DNA from: an uncultured Lachnospiraceae bacterium
GTDB lineage: Bacteria; Bacillota; Clostridia; Lachnospirales; Lachnospiraceae
Length of the DNA stretch: 36,321 nucleotides
Assembly (NCBI GenBank): GCA_947177165.1
Contig: CAMWTP010000054.1
Span: 1-36,321 of the forward strand
Direction: 5' to 3'
The notes under the pieces were generated by a model, which worked only from the letters and a program-made list of their open reading frames with translations, was not told where the DNA came from and ran no database searches. Both the position numbers and the translations under genes were made by a program. Shown piece by piece: positions 25,769 through 35,269 of this stretch. Each line of letters starts with the position of its first letter. Position 1 is the stretch's first letter.

Positions 25769-26911
25769 ATGTGTGAATCTAATCGGTTAAAAAGATTTCT
25801 TGAGGTGTATATTCCGACTGAAAAATGTAATCTTACATGTTCTTATTGCTATGTAACTCAGGAAGGTAGTGCATCGGGTGCAATTACCCCAATAGGACAT
25901 ACCCCGATGGAGATAAGGAAAGCATTGTCCAGAGAAAGGCTTGGCGGAGTTTGCTTATTGAATTTCTGTGCTGGCGGGGAAACATTATTAGGCGAAGATT
26001 TATTGCCTGTCATACATGAATTATTGAAAGAGGGACATTATATTCAGATTGTTACAAATGGTACAATAACAAAGCGTTTTCTGGAAATTAGTACGTGGAA
26101 TGATAATTTGTTAGAACGTTTATTCTTTAAATTCTCTTTTCATTTTATAGAATTGAAAAAAAGAAATTGTCTGGAACTTTTTTATAATAATGTACGACTT
26201 ATGAGAAATAGAGGCTGTTCTATTTCAGTGGAAATAATGCCTCATGATGAACTTATACCATATATAGATGAGATCAAAGAAGTAAGTCTTAAGAATTTTA
26301 ATGCATTGCCACATCTTACGGTAGGGAGAAATAATAATACAAAAGGATTAGAGTTGTTATCAGCATTGACAAAAGAACAGTATGAGAGTGTGTGGAGCAG
26401 CTTTGATTCTGAGATGTTTCGATATAAAATGTCTGTGTTTGGAAAAGAACAAAAGCAGTTTTGCTATGCGGGAGAGTGGAGTTGTTCATTGAGGATAGAT
26501 ACAGGTGATTTATATCAGTGCAACGGATCGGTATGTATTGACAATATATATGATAGGGTTGATGAGGCGCTGCATTTTAGACCAGTAGGAAGCCATTGTC
26601 CGTATTCCCATTGCTGGAACTGTCATGCGTATCTGTGCTTAGGAGTAATACCGGATTCTGAGGCGCCTACTTATGCTGCTATGAGGGATCGGGAATGCAC
26701 CGATGGTAGCAGATGGTTGACTAGAAGGTTTAGTGAACTTTTTAACCAGAAATTGAAGGATAATAATATGGAGTATACCGCAAAAGAGAAATCACTAATG
26801 AACGAGAATAGGGATAGTGATGAGTGGCAAGGGATACCTGAATATAAGAGCTGCAGGCAGAACTTTGCAAATATAATGAGAAGATTACGAGAGGCATTAA
26901 GGAGTAAATAA
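25769..26911 (+). CDS. Radical SAM protein with cysteine-rich C-terminal (SPASM-like) region
   Basis: A 380-residue radical SAM enzyme. The [4Fe-4S]/SAM motif is C20-x3-C24-x2-C27 (KCNLTCSYC), followed by NFCAGGETLLGEDLLP (the GGE motif) and IVTNGTI. The C-terminal third has nine or so cysteines (FCYAGEWSCSLRIDTGDLYQCNG, HCPYSHCWNCHAYLC), which resembles a SPASM/twitch auxiliary cluster region. Such enzymes modify peptides, sugars or other small molecules by radical chemistry. No precursor-peptide gene is seen beside it, and all neighbours act on a surface polymer, so a sugar or polymer substrate is possible. Ribosome site before ATG 25769 is poor; the 56-base gap has no terminator. Confidence 0.85.
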   Translation: MCESNRLKRFLEVYIPTEKCNLTCSYCYVTQEGSASGAITPIGHTPMEIRKALSRERLGGVCLLNFCAGGETLLGEDLLPVIHELLKEGHYIQIVTNGTITKRFLEISTWNDNLLERLFFKFSFHFIELKKRNCLELFYNNVRLMRNRGCSISVEIMPHDELIPYIDEIKEVSLKNFNALPHLTVGRNNNTKGLELLSALTKEQYESVWSSFDSEMFRYKMSVFGKEQKQFCYAGEWSCSLRIDTGDLYQCNGSVCIDNIYDRVDEALHFRPVGSHCPYSHCWNCHAYLCLGVIPDSEAPTYAAMRDRECTDGSRWLTRRFSELFNQKLKDNNMEYTAKEKSLMNENRDSDEWQGIPEYKSCRQNFANIMRRLREALRSK

Positions 26912-26916
26912 GCAGT

Positions 26917-29283
26917 ATGACAAAGACAAGAAGGGCGATATTGATAATTTTGACTCTGGTTGTTTCATTGCGGATATTATATATATGTATTGGTGGTGAA
27001 GTAGATAAGGCGCAATACAAATCCCGTGATATAGATTTAACCGATGCAGTAGAATATCCGTGTGTCAGCCTTACAGAGAAGTTTGTCGGGCGGGAAGACC
27101 GTCTATATGGTATCGATTTATTTTTGGCAGGTATTGATGATGATAGGACTGGAAATATTACTGTTCAGATAGAATCTGAAAATACGTTACTCTATCAGAC
27201 TGATATAGCATTGGACAATGTCAAGAATCAGGATTGGAAATTTGTATACATAAATATCGGTTTGGAAAGCGGAAAAGAGTATGAGTTACACCTGACATCC
27301 TCTGATACCTGTGTTGAAGTTCCGCAGGTAATGATCACCACAAGACAGGAAGCGTCCCCAGAAGTTCTGGAATCATATTCAGAAGGAAGTCTGCTTGAGG
27401 GTGAAATCGCCATTCAATATAGATATCTGTTGACACCGGCTTTTTCGGAACGCCTTATTATGTCCTCAATTTGGCTGTTGCTTTGGTTAATATTTTACTC
27501 AATTGTGTTGAATATTGACTGGTTTTTAAGCAAAATTAGTATATTTTATCAGCTTTGTTGTAATTGCGTACATGCTGACAGATGGATTATTTTTATAGAA
27601 TTTTTAAGCTGCCTCATTATTCTGAATTGTAGTGGGATAGATTTTCAAAATCCCACTAAAATCCTGTTTTATATAATATCATTTTGTTCGACAATAAAAA
27701 TAAAAGAAAAAAGAGATTTTGTAGGAGAAATATCGAATACAAAAGTTAAACGCATAGTTTTGTGTTTATTGTATATATATGCTGCATTTGCCTTGGTGGG
27801 GCAGAGAATACTGATTTATCCGTTGTCATTAAAAATTCGCATTGCAGGTGTAGTTGTATTTGTAGTAACAGTTTTATGGTTTATTCCAGTGATTCAAACA
27901 TTGTTGTATATTTTGGATTGGCTGACAACAAAAGTGTTTTCTACGAATAGAACAATGAATAAGGTTCGTTTTATCGCTTGGGCTTTGACCCTGCTGTTAG
28001 TTCCGGCGATCTACAATCTATATGCAAATAATCCGGGAATCAGCAGTTATGACACACGTTCCTGCATGATTTACAGCGCACATAATCTGCACGGTATGAA
28101 TGATTGGCACCCGGCCTTTTATTGTATGGTTTTAGGTGCAATTTTGAAAGTATGGGATTCTACATATGCTGTTATTATCATGCAGTATTTTTTCTGGAGC
28201 TATGTTTTTTTGGAATTACTGCTCTATCTGAGGAAGAAGGAAATGAGGGATTCTGTCTTAATGGCAGCAGCGTTGTTTACAGGTATCAATGCTGCAAATT
28301 TTCTTCATTTGAATACGATATGGAAGGACATACCGTACACAATTTCGCTCTTATGGGTGTTAGTATTACTGTCTAAACTATCATTTGACTATGAGGAATA
28401 TAGGAAAAAGTGGTATATATACTTAGAAATGGTTGTGGCTTTAACCGGTGTATTTTTCTACAGGAAGAATGGAATTGTCCCTTTTATTGTTATTTCTGTC
28501 ATGATGATCATAATTTTGCGGAAAAGCATGAAAATATGGTTTACAGTTTTCATTACTGCTGCAGTAATTTTGACGATTAGAGGACCTGTTTACGATTTTT
28601 TTGAAGTACAAAGTTCAGACAGGGATGGTGCATATATTGGCCTTGGGCAGGACATTTTAGGCGTTTATTATGCAAATGGGGAACTTTCCCAAGATACCCT
28701 TTCGATGATTAATGTTATGACATCCTATAACAACGCCGAATATAGCTATACGCCGACCTGGTCGAATCAGTCCTACAATTTAGATGTGGAGCCAAAGGAA
28801 TTTATTTTAAACTATATTGATACTTTTATGAAAAACCCTGTCTTAATGCTTAGGGCAGTAGTTGCCCGCGAAGATGCAATCTGGAACATATACGCAGGTG
28901 CCGATTCTCGTCTTGGCTGTGTAAATTCATATGGTACAATGGATGGACAGATAGATTGGAATGATTATTATCCTAGGAGAAAGTATAACGCTCTCTATAC
29001 AAGAATGGCTATGGCAACAGACTATACAGCCAATACGCAATGGATTGCTGCAATTGAGTGGCGTTGCGGATTTTTTACATTGCTTGGACTGGCAGCGTTT
29101 ATTTATGCATATATGCGTTATGGGATAAGAAAATATATCATAATTTTAGCGCCTGTTATTGGTCAGATTCTTGGTCTGGTGCTATCAACTGGCTGGTCGG
29201 ATTTTAGGTATTTCTGGCCGCTTAACTTAATGAATTTTGCAAGTATACTGTTGATAATGGCGCTTAGAGAAGAACGAAAATGA
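26917..29283 (+). CDS. GT-C-like large membrane protein (DUF6020-like)
   Basis: A 788-residue membrane protein. After one N-terminal membrane segment there is an extracellular beta-rich domain (about 30-170), then about 13 membrane segments and extracellular loops. The stretch NNPGISSYDTRSCMIYS...NDWHPAFYCMVLGAIL resembles the first loop of GT-C-like DUF6020 proteins, where the Asp and the WHP motif sit near the presumed active site. I assign the family from this pattern only. A role in transferring a lipid-linked sugar to the exported polymer would fit. It begins five bases after the radical SAM gene. Its stop overlaps an ATG belonging to the following relic gene. Confidence 0.7.
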   Translation: MTKTRRAILIILTLVVSLRILYICIGGEVDKAQYKSRDIDLTDAVEYPCVSLTEKFVGREDRLYGIDLFLAGIDDDRTGNITVQIESENTLLYQTDIALDNVKNQDWKFVYINIGLESGKEYELHLTSSDTCVEVPQVMITTRQEASPEVLESYSEGSLLEGEIAIQYRYLLTPAFSERLIMSSIWLLLWLIFYSIVLNIDWFLSKISIFYQLCCNCVHADRWIIFIEFLSCLIILNCSGIDFQNPTKILFYIISFCSTIKIKEKRDFVGEISNTKVKRIVLCLLYIYAAFALVGQRILIYPLSLKIRIAGVVVFVVTVLWFIPVIQTLLYILDWLTTKVFSTNRTMNKVRFIAWALTLLLVPAIYNLYANNPGISSYDTRSCMIYSAHNLHGMNDWHPAFYCMVLGAILKVWDSTYAVIIMQYFFWSYVFLELLLYLRKKEMRDSVLMAAALFTGINAANFLHLNTIWKDIPYTISLLWVLVLLSKLSFDYEEYRKKWYIYLEMVVALTGVFFYRKNGIVPFIVISVMMIIILRKSMKIWFTVFITAAVILTIRGPVYDFFEVQSSDRDGAYIGLGQDILGVYYANGELSQDTLSMINVMTSYNNAEYSYTPTWSNQSYNLDVEPKEFILNYIDTFMKNPVLMLRAVVAREDAIWNIYAGADSRLGCVNSYGTMDGQIDWNDYYPRRKYNALYTRMAMATDYTANTQWIAAIEWRCGFFTLLGLAAFIYAYMRYGIRKYIIILAPVIGQILGLVLSTGWSDFRYFWPLNLMNFASILLIMALREERK

Positions 29284-29330
29284 TGCTTAATGTACCTAAT
29301 TCGCATGACAAAAATCCAAGGGAAAAGTTT

Positions 29331-29659
29331 ATGGAAGATAAGAAATGCAAGGTGTCTGTAGTGACTGCTGTATACAATGTAGAGTTATACCTTGGGGAAA
29401 TGATAGAAAGCATTATTGTTCAGACAATTGGTTTTGAAAATGCGCGGTTTATTGTTGACATCTTTATATGAGGACATATTGTATCAAAAGAAATTTGTAT
29501 TTTGGCAACATGACGTAATAAAAGACAATCTGTGCAGGTGACTCGAGAAATCTAATAAGAATATCAGTCTGTTTATCACTACAACCAATGCGGAACATGA
29601 TTCTATTTTGGAAAATGCCTATTATTATGACGAAAGACAGATGAAATGTACTGGGATGT
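29331..29659 (+). pseudogene. Relic of a GT2-TagF fusion gene with a large internal deletion
   Basis: The first part (29331-29450) encodes CKVSVVTAVYNVELYLGEMIESI...QTIGFENA, closely like the N-terminus of the gene at 32327. It then jumps with a frame change to a stretch that reads LYEDILYQKKFVFWQHDVIKD...NKNISLFITTT...ILENAYYYDERQMKCTG, matching residues about 625-690 of the same gene (LYKDIMYRQKKVFLQHGVTKD...YYYDERHVKCTG). About 580 codons are missing, and the Trp in SRW has become a TGA stop. An ATG at 29280 extends the fragment upstream in overlap with the preceding stop. The relic is not a recent exact copy; it differs at many positions. Confidence 0.85.
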
Positions 29660-29710
29660 GGGTGAGTAAGACAAGAAGTACCTTAGATGATGAGTGTGGG
29701 GAGAAGCAGT

Positions 29711-31786
29711 ATGGGTGAAGCGAAAGTTTCAGTGATAATTCCAATTTTTAATGTAGAAAAATATATTGCAGAATGTGTTGAATCAGTCCAAAAACAGACA
29801 TTAAAAGATATAGAGATAATATGTGTAAATGATGGTTGTACGGACAACACAATGCGGATAGTAAGTGTGATGGAATCAAAGGATAAGAGAATAAGAATGA
29901 TTAATACAGAGAATGGAGGTCCATCGCTTGCGAGAAATGCTGGAATATTAGAAGCCAAGGGAGAGTATGTGCTTTTCCTTGACAGTGACGATTATATAGT
30001 GTCTGAAACTTTAGAGGATCTTTATTTGCAAGCCACAGAATACGATTTGGATTGCATATATTTTGATGCTCATTCTTTCTTTGAAACAGAAGAAGTAAAA
30101 CAAAAAAATCGTGGGTTTGAATCTTATTATATCAGAAATAGGGAATATACAGATATTTACGATGGAATGGAACTGTTTTGCCAGATGTGTTTCAATAACG
30201 ATTTCAGACCATCACCGTGCCTGCAGTTAATTAAAAGGAAGGTGTTGAAAGACAATCGGATAACCTTTTATAATGGCATTATTCATGAGGACAATTTGTT
30301 TTCTTTTCAGGTAATGACTTTTTCTCACAAAGTTATGTATAGGAGTAAAGCATATTACATGCGTCGTGTGCGTGAAAAATCTATTATGACCTCAAAACAG
30401 CCGATTGTGAGTGCATATGGATATTATATTTGTATGACTGAAATAGAGAATATGCTGGAAAAACAGGAGTTTAGCAGATATGAAATGATAGCAGTAGAAA
30501 AATTCCTGGTCAGTTTACAGGTTGCAGCGATGCGCATATTGGATGAAAAGATAGGCTATAATCAATTTTGGGAAGCATTAGACGGTTATCCTCCGAGACA
30601 TGTTATGGGGTTGATTTTATGGGTATATGAAGCGCAAAGAAAAGTCCAAGCGAGAGAGGGGATAGTAAAAAAAGAAAATCAGCGAATTGAAAATAGTATT
30701 TCGTATAGATTAGGGTTATCTATAACATATATACCAAGGAAAGCGTATCATTTAGGAGATACACTCATCAAGAATATGAAAGGAATGACATACAGTTTTT
30801 ATCAGTTAAAGCTAAAAGTCTCACCGAATAAAATATGTGTCAGTATCATTATTCCTGTTTATAATGCGGGTAAATATATTAGGCAGTGTATAGAATCTGT
30901 ACTTTGCCAATCAATGAGGAACATTGAAATTATATGTGTCAATGATGGTTCAACGGATAATAGTCTGGAGATTTTAAAGGAATACCAGCAAAAGGATAGC
31001 AGGATGATGGTTATAGACCAGAAGAATCAAGGGGCGGGTGTTGCGAGAAATAATGGAATGAGGCATGCAAGTGGAGAGTATTTATTGTTTTTGGACGCAG
31101 ATGATTATTTCAATCCTGATCTGTGCAGTCTGGCATATTATCATGCTGTGAATAGAAGCGCACAAATATGTCTGTTTAAGGCAGAAAGACTGAATATGAA
31201 AAATGGAAGAATAGGGCGTATGAATGGGGTGCTTCTTGAAACAGAAATTCCTAAAAAGGTTTTTTCAGCAATGGATATCAGTGAAAAGATATTTCAAATT
31301 ACGTCAGCTTGTCCATGGTCCAAATTATTTGAACGAAGATTTATTATAAGGAATCAATTACAGTTTCAAAACACGAAAAACGCAAATGATGTGTTATTTG
31401 TGCGAACTGCATGTGCATTGGCTGAGCGGATAACATGTGCCAGAGAGAAACCGCTAGTTACATATCGTTGGAATGAGGAAACGAGTACACAGGGAAGGAA
31501 AAGCACTGCGCCGTTGGAGTTTTTTGCTGCATTCAAGGAGTTAAAGAAACAGTTAGTGCAGAAAAATGTGTATCTTAATTTCGAAAAGAGTTTCGTAAAC
31601 ATGCTTTTGGAAGAATGTATTTTTAATTGTAATACTGCGGGGACTGAAGAGGCGAGGAAGCTGGTGAAGAAGACTTTAGCAGAGGAAATCTTTCCGTATT
31701 TTGGTCTTGATAAATATGAGAGAAGTTATTTTTATAATGAGTTAAATTATGAGAGATATGAGGATATCATCAAAAGTGTTTTTTGA
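29711..31786 (+). CDS. Two-domain GT2 glycosyltransferase
   Basis: A 691-residue protein with two full GT-A domains in tandem. Domain 1 (about 5-330): KVSVIIPIFNVEKYIAECVESV, ICVNDGCTDNTM, GGPSLARNAGILEAKGEYVLFLDSDDY, IIHEDNLFSFQ. A linker with basic helices follows (about 330-375). Domain 2 (about 378-691): CVSIIIPVYNAGKYIRQCIESV, ICVNDGSTDNSL, GAGVARNNGMRHASGEYLLFLDADDYF. Domain 2 lacks the clear 'GED' motif and has NANDVLFV at that place. Both keep DxD, so both may be active; such twins often make alternating or disaccharide units. ATG 29711 has GGGGAG 7 bases upstream. Confidence 0.9.
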   Translation: MGEAKVSVIIPIFNVEKYIAECVESVQKQTLKDIEIICVNDGCTDNTMRIVSVMESKDKRIRMINTENGGPSLARNAGILEAKGEYVLFLDSDDYIVSETLEDLYLQATEYDLDCIYFDAHSFFETEEVKQKNRGFESYYIRNREYTDIYDGMELFCQMCFNNDFRPSPCLQLIKRKVLKDNRITFYNGIIHEDNLFSFQVMTFSHKVMYRSKAYYMRRVREKSIMTSKQPIVSAYGYYICMTEIENMLEKQEFSRYEMIAVEKFLVSLQVAAMRILDEKIGYNQFWEALDGYPPRHVMGLILWVYEAQRKVQAREGIVKKENQRIENSISYRLGLSITYIPRKAYHLGDTLIKNMKGMTYSFYQLKLKVSPNKICVSIIIPVYNAGKYIRQCIESVLCQSMRNIEIICVNDGSTDNSLEILKEYQQKDSRMMVIDQKNQGAGVARNNGMRHASGEYLLFLDADDYFNPDLCSLAYYHAVNRSAQICLFKAERLNMKNGRIGRMNGVLLETEIPKKVFSAMDISEKIFQITSACPWSKLFERRFIIRNQLQFQNTKNANDVLFVRTACALAERITCAREKPLVTYRWNEETSTQGRKSTAPLEFFAAFKELKKQLVQKNVYLNFEKSFVNMLLEECIFNCNTAGTEEARKLVKKTLAEEIFPYFGLDKYERSYFYNELNYERYEDIIKSVF

Positions 31787-31827
31787 TCCAGAAGGAATGA
31801 TGAGACAGGTGATAGGAGACATAGAAT

Positions 31828-32295
31828 ATGCAACAGTTTGGAAAAAGACAGGCAACAGCTGTGAAAGGAATCGCGATATTGATGATGTTCTGGCATCATC
31901 TGTATTCGAATATGGATGCAATTAGGGAGGCAGGGTAAAATGTTACATTTTTCCCATTTCCAGAGTATAACATTGTAAATCTGGCAAAGGTATGCAAGAT
32001 ATGTGTTTCACTGTACGCGATTGTCTCGGGATATGGTCTGTACTTGGATTATTCGGGAACAGTACAATCGTTTGAAATAGATATGAACAGTATGCTGCAA
32101 CGGTTGGCAGGGACAGTGTTATACCGCAAAGTGGGAGTACTTGCCCCGCATGACTGCCTGGGCGAGTTTTTTAGGCGTAGGACTGGTTTTTTATGAAGAA
32201 ATGTATTTAGAATGGTATTTGACAATATATACAAAAACGCTGCATGCAGTTTGGATATGTTATATAATATATTGCTTTTTGCAAAAGCAATATAT
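31828..32295 (+). pseudogene. Relic of an acyltransferase-3 (OafA-like) membrane gene
   Basis: An ATG at 31828 opens a frame reading QATAVKGIAILMMFWHHLY, the N-terminus of acyltransferase family 3, in which the histidine pair is catalytic. The frame meets TAA at 31936, yet continues in the same phase as NLAKVCKICVSLYAIVSGYGLYLDYS (membrane segment 2 of the family) to TGA at 32194. The usual 330-plus residues are not there; the further sequence up to 32310 holds only a hydrophobic scrap (TLHAVWICYIIYCFLQKQY). So it is a truncated, stopped copy. It probably once O-acetylated the polymer. This explains the 540-base gap between neighbouring genes. Confidence 0.75.
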
Positions 32296-32326
32296 CTGTG
32301 CAGTTTGATGAAAAGAGGAAAGAAAT

Positions 32327-35041
32327 ATGGAGCAGAATAGGAAGTTTAAGGTATCTGTCGTGACTGCAGTATATAATGTAGAAGCTTATCTTGGGGAAAT
32401 GATCGATAGTATTATATCGCAGACGATTGGTTTTGAAAACATACAATTGATATTAGTGGATGATGGCTCGAAAGACCGGTCGGGAGAAATTTGTGATCAG
32501 TATGCAGGGCGGTATCCTGATAATATTACTGCAATCCATAAAGAAAATGGAGGGGTATCCTCTGCCAGAAATGAAGGATTAAGACACGTCGAGGGCGCGT
32601 ATGTGAATTTTACGGATGCAGATGATATGCTGGAAGAGAATGCTTTACAGGTAATGTATGAATACCTGAAGGAAAATGAAGAGTGTATCGATCTGTGTGC
32701 AGTGCAGTTTCAGTTATTTGGTGCCAGAACTGGAGGGCATCCATTAAACTATCGGTTTGAAAAAGGAACCAGAATAGTTGATCTGCAGCAGGAGTACAAC
32801 TGCATTCAATTGTCAATAAGCGGTACTCTGGTGAAGAGTGATTGCTTTGCCAACCGGGAGTTTGAAGAGGGATTGGCCTATGCGGAGGATGCGCAGGTTG
32901 TAGTTGATATCCTGCTGGATAAGATGCAGTATGGGATAGTATGTGGAACAAACTATTTGTATAGGAAGCGTGATACGCAAGATTCAGCGATTGATTTAAG
33001 TGGGTGTAGATCATGTTATTACATTCCATGTATGAAAAGCTTTATCTTGCATTCAATGGAGAATGCAAAAAAGAGAAAGGGACATGTACCCTGGTATGTT
33101 CAATTTACATGTATGTATGATTTACAGTGGCGCTTAAAAAAGTATCCATTGGTAAATGCAGGAGTATTAAATAAAGCTGAGGAAGAGGAATATAGATTTC
33201 TTCTGGTAAAAGTGCTGCAGGATATTGATAATCATATAATTGTTGAACAGAAAAATATTGACAATTGTTATAAGATGGCAATTTTATGCTTAAAGGATGA
33301 GAATAGAAATAAAAAGGAACTTGTGGTAGAAGAAAGTAGTCTGCGAATTGGTATAGATAATATATTTTCAGTTGATGCAAGCGAATGCACAATGATGTAT
33401 GAATTTGTGGATATTTTTTCGGAAGAAATAGTTATAGAGGGATATGTTAAATATTTTGTTGATTTTGGGGATATTGGAGTTGTATTAAAGGGAGAGCGCG
33501 AGGGTTCTGTAATTGTGGAATATAAAGCAGATCTTAGCCCGAGAGCAGAAAAATGTACATTTTGCATGAATCATATAATAACACAGGCAAGAGGATTTAA
33601 AGTTTGCATCAAACAGAAAGAGATTCTGGATTATCTTAACTTAAGATTATATCTGCGTTGCGGGGAACATGATATTCTATGTCAAAACATTACCTTTGGA
33701 AAGTTTTTTCCATTGACAGGGGAGATGAAAAGCAGTTACTTATATCATGAAGGAATGCTTTTGACTTACGACGAAAATGTATTGAGGCTATCGAAAGGTG
33801 TTGACCGTAAAACAGCGAGGAGATGTGAAAGGATTTTTCAAAAAGAAATTCTTTCACATAAAGGCAGGTCGAATAGAAGGGCCTGGACAGCAAGGAAGAT
33901 TTATAACATATTGAAATATTTCAAGAAAAAGGAAATATGGATGATTAGCGACAGATTGACAAAGGCGGACGATAATGGTGAAGCGCTCTTTACATACATG
34001 AATACGATTGGGAAAACTTTTGATAAAGATACTTATTTCGTATTAAATAGAGAGGCAAAGGATTATGAGCGTTTACGGCAAGTTGGCAAAGTGGTATGTT
34101 ATCACTCTGTAAAACATAAGATTTTATCTCTTTTGTGTGATAAAATAATCTCTTCTCAGGGGGATGATTATGTATTTAATCGATTTTATAATATGGCTTA
34201 TTTATATAAGGATATTATGTACCGACAAAAAAAGGTATTTCTACAACATGGTGTTACGAAAGATGATATGAGCAGGTGGCTTGCAAGAACTAATAAAAAT
34301 TTTAATCTGTTTGTGACAACAACTTTTCAAGAATGCCAATCCATATTGGAAGGTGCTTATTATTATGATGAGAGACATGTAAAGTGTACCGGTTTTCCAA
34401 GATTTGATCTTTTATATGACAATGCCTATATAGATAACGTGATTACCTTCATGCCCACATGGCGGCAATATTTAACAGGAAACTATAGTCTGCGCACTGA
34501 TTCGAAAGCGTTGAAACAGGGATTTGAAGAAAGTACATACTGTAAGATGTATCAACAGGTTTTTAAGTCCTCCAGACTGTATGAAGCAGCAGAAAAATAT
34601 CGCTATGAGATCAGGTTGATGCTGCATCCGGCTATGCCAAGAGAATGCTTGAAATATTTCTGTTGTGGTGACAATGTTCGGATAATGGAGAGAAGTACCC
34701 GTTATAAAGAATTGTATGCAGACTCTAAATTAGTCATCACGGATTATTCATCAGCTGTATTTGATTTTGCTTTTCTCTGTAAACCCGTAATTTATTATCA
34801 GCTGGATAAGGACGAATTTTTTTCGGGTGCACATGTGTATGATAAAGGCTACTTTGATTATGAGCGGGATGGATTTGGCGAGGTGGAATATACGGCGGAG
34901 GCGTTGGTGGACAGGATTATTGAGTATATGCAGAATGGCTGTCAGCTAAAAGATATTTACAGGGACAGGATAGAAAGGACATTTCCGCATAACGACAGGG
35001 ACAACTGCAGGAGAGTGTATGAGGAGATTGTGAAACTGTAA
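32327..35041 (+). CDS. GT2-TagF fusion: glycosyltransferase plus CDP-polyol phosphotransferase
   Basis: A 904-residue bifunctional protein. Residues about 5-250 are a GT2 domain (KFKVSVVTAVYNVEAYLGEMIDSI, ILVDDGSKDRSGEIC, GVSSARNEGL, YVNFTDADDM). A middle region (about 290-540) of mixed beta structure has no motif I know. Residues about 545-904 are a TagF/TagB-type domain: FLQHGVTKDDMSRW with catalytic H641, KCTGFPRFDLLYDN, FMPTWR, LHPAM (second His) and VITDYSSAVFDFAFLCKPVIYYQLDKDEF (D806). Such domains add glycerol or ribitol phosphate from CDP-polyol. So the polymer likely has sugar plus polyol-phosphate units. The site gaggaaagaaat precedes the ATG. Terminated by the hairpin at 35192. Confidence 0.92.
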   Translation: MEQNRKFKVSVVTAVYNVEAYLGEMIDSIISQTIGFENIQLILVDDGSKDRSGEICDQYAGRYPDNITAIHKENGGVSSARNEGLRHVEGAYVNFTDADDMLEENALQVMYEYLKENEECIDLCAVQFQLFGARTGGHPLNYRFEKGTRIVDLQQEYNCIQLSISGTLVKSDCFANREFEEGLAYAEDAQVVVDILLDKMQYGIVCGTNYLYRKRDTQDSAIDLSGCRSCYYIPCMKSFILHSMENAKKRKGHVPWYVQFTCMYDLQWRLKKYPLVNAGVLNKAEEEEYRFLLVKVLQDIDNHIIVEQKNIDNCYKMAILCLKDENRNKKELVVEESSLRIGIDNIFSVDASECTMMYEFVDIFSEEIVIEGYVKYFVDFGDIGVVLKGEREGSVIVEYKADLSPRAEKCTFCMNHIITQARGFKVCIKQKEILDYLNLRLYLRCGEHDILCQNITFGKFFPLTGEMKSSYLYHEGMLLTYDENVLRLSKGVDRKTARRCERIFQKEILSHKGRSNRRAWTARKIYNILKYFKKKEIWMISDRLTKADDNGEALFTYMNTIGKTFDKDTYFVLNREAKDYERLRQVGKVVCYHSVKHKILSLLCDKIISSQGDDYVFNRFYNMAYLYKDIMYRQKKVFLQHGVTKDDMSRWLARTNKNFNLFVTTTFQECQSILEGAYYYDERHVKCTGFPRFDLLYDNAYIDNVITFMPTWRQYLTGNYSLRTDSKALKQGFEESTYCKMYQQVFKSSRLYEAAEKYRYEIRLMLHPAMPRECLKYFCCGDNVRIMERSTRYKELYADSKLVITDYSSAVFDFAFLCKPVIYYQLDKDEFFSGAHVYDKGYFDYERDGFGEVEYTAEALVDRIIEYMQNGCQLKDIYRDRIERTFPHNDRDNCRRVYEEIVKL

Positions 35042-35191
35042 CTGATATAGGAGAAGTGAATGTGAAGAGGTTATATATACAAAATGAGAAGCAATGGGAG
35101 AAAATATGTAGCAAGCAATACTTTTCTGAGTGAAATCCGCAGATTGCTATGTTTTGTAATAACGGGACGAGATTCACCATATTAACAAGAT

Positions 35192-35243
35192 AAAACTCCC
35201 CTCTTTATGGGGTGCAAATATCCCATAAAAAAGGGGAGTTTTT
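35192..35243. terminator. Bidirectional terminator between converging genes
   Basis: aaaactcccc (35192-35201) pairs with ggggagtttt (35233-35242), and the inner tttatggg pairs with tcccataaa, giving a stem of roughly 18 bp with a small internal loop. A run of T follows on the plus strand and on the minus strand, so it can end both the polymer locus and the minus-strand gene. The gap 35042-35191 before it holds only a 25-codon open frame of no clear meaning. Confidence 0.92.
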
Positions 35244-35269
35244 ACTCCAATTTATCACATATACAATAT

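Noticed and set aside
25769..29283. Radical SAM gene as part of a peptide natural-product (RiPP) cluster
   Set aside because: No precursor peptide, peptidase or dedicated transporter seen; all neighbours belong to polymer synthesis.
29280..29471. 63-codon frame as a small functional gene
   Set aside because: It is the truncated N-terminus of a GT2 domain, ending before the nucleotide-binding motif; treated as part of the relic.
35056..35133. 25-codon frame with GTG start after the GT2-TagF gene
   Set aside because: Although ataggagaa precedes it, the peptide has no recognisable feature and no neighbour suggests a role.
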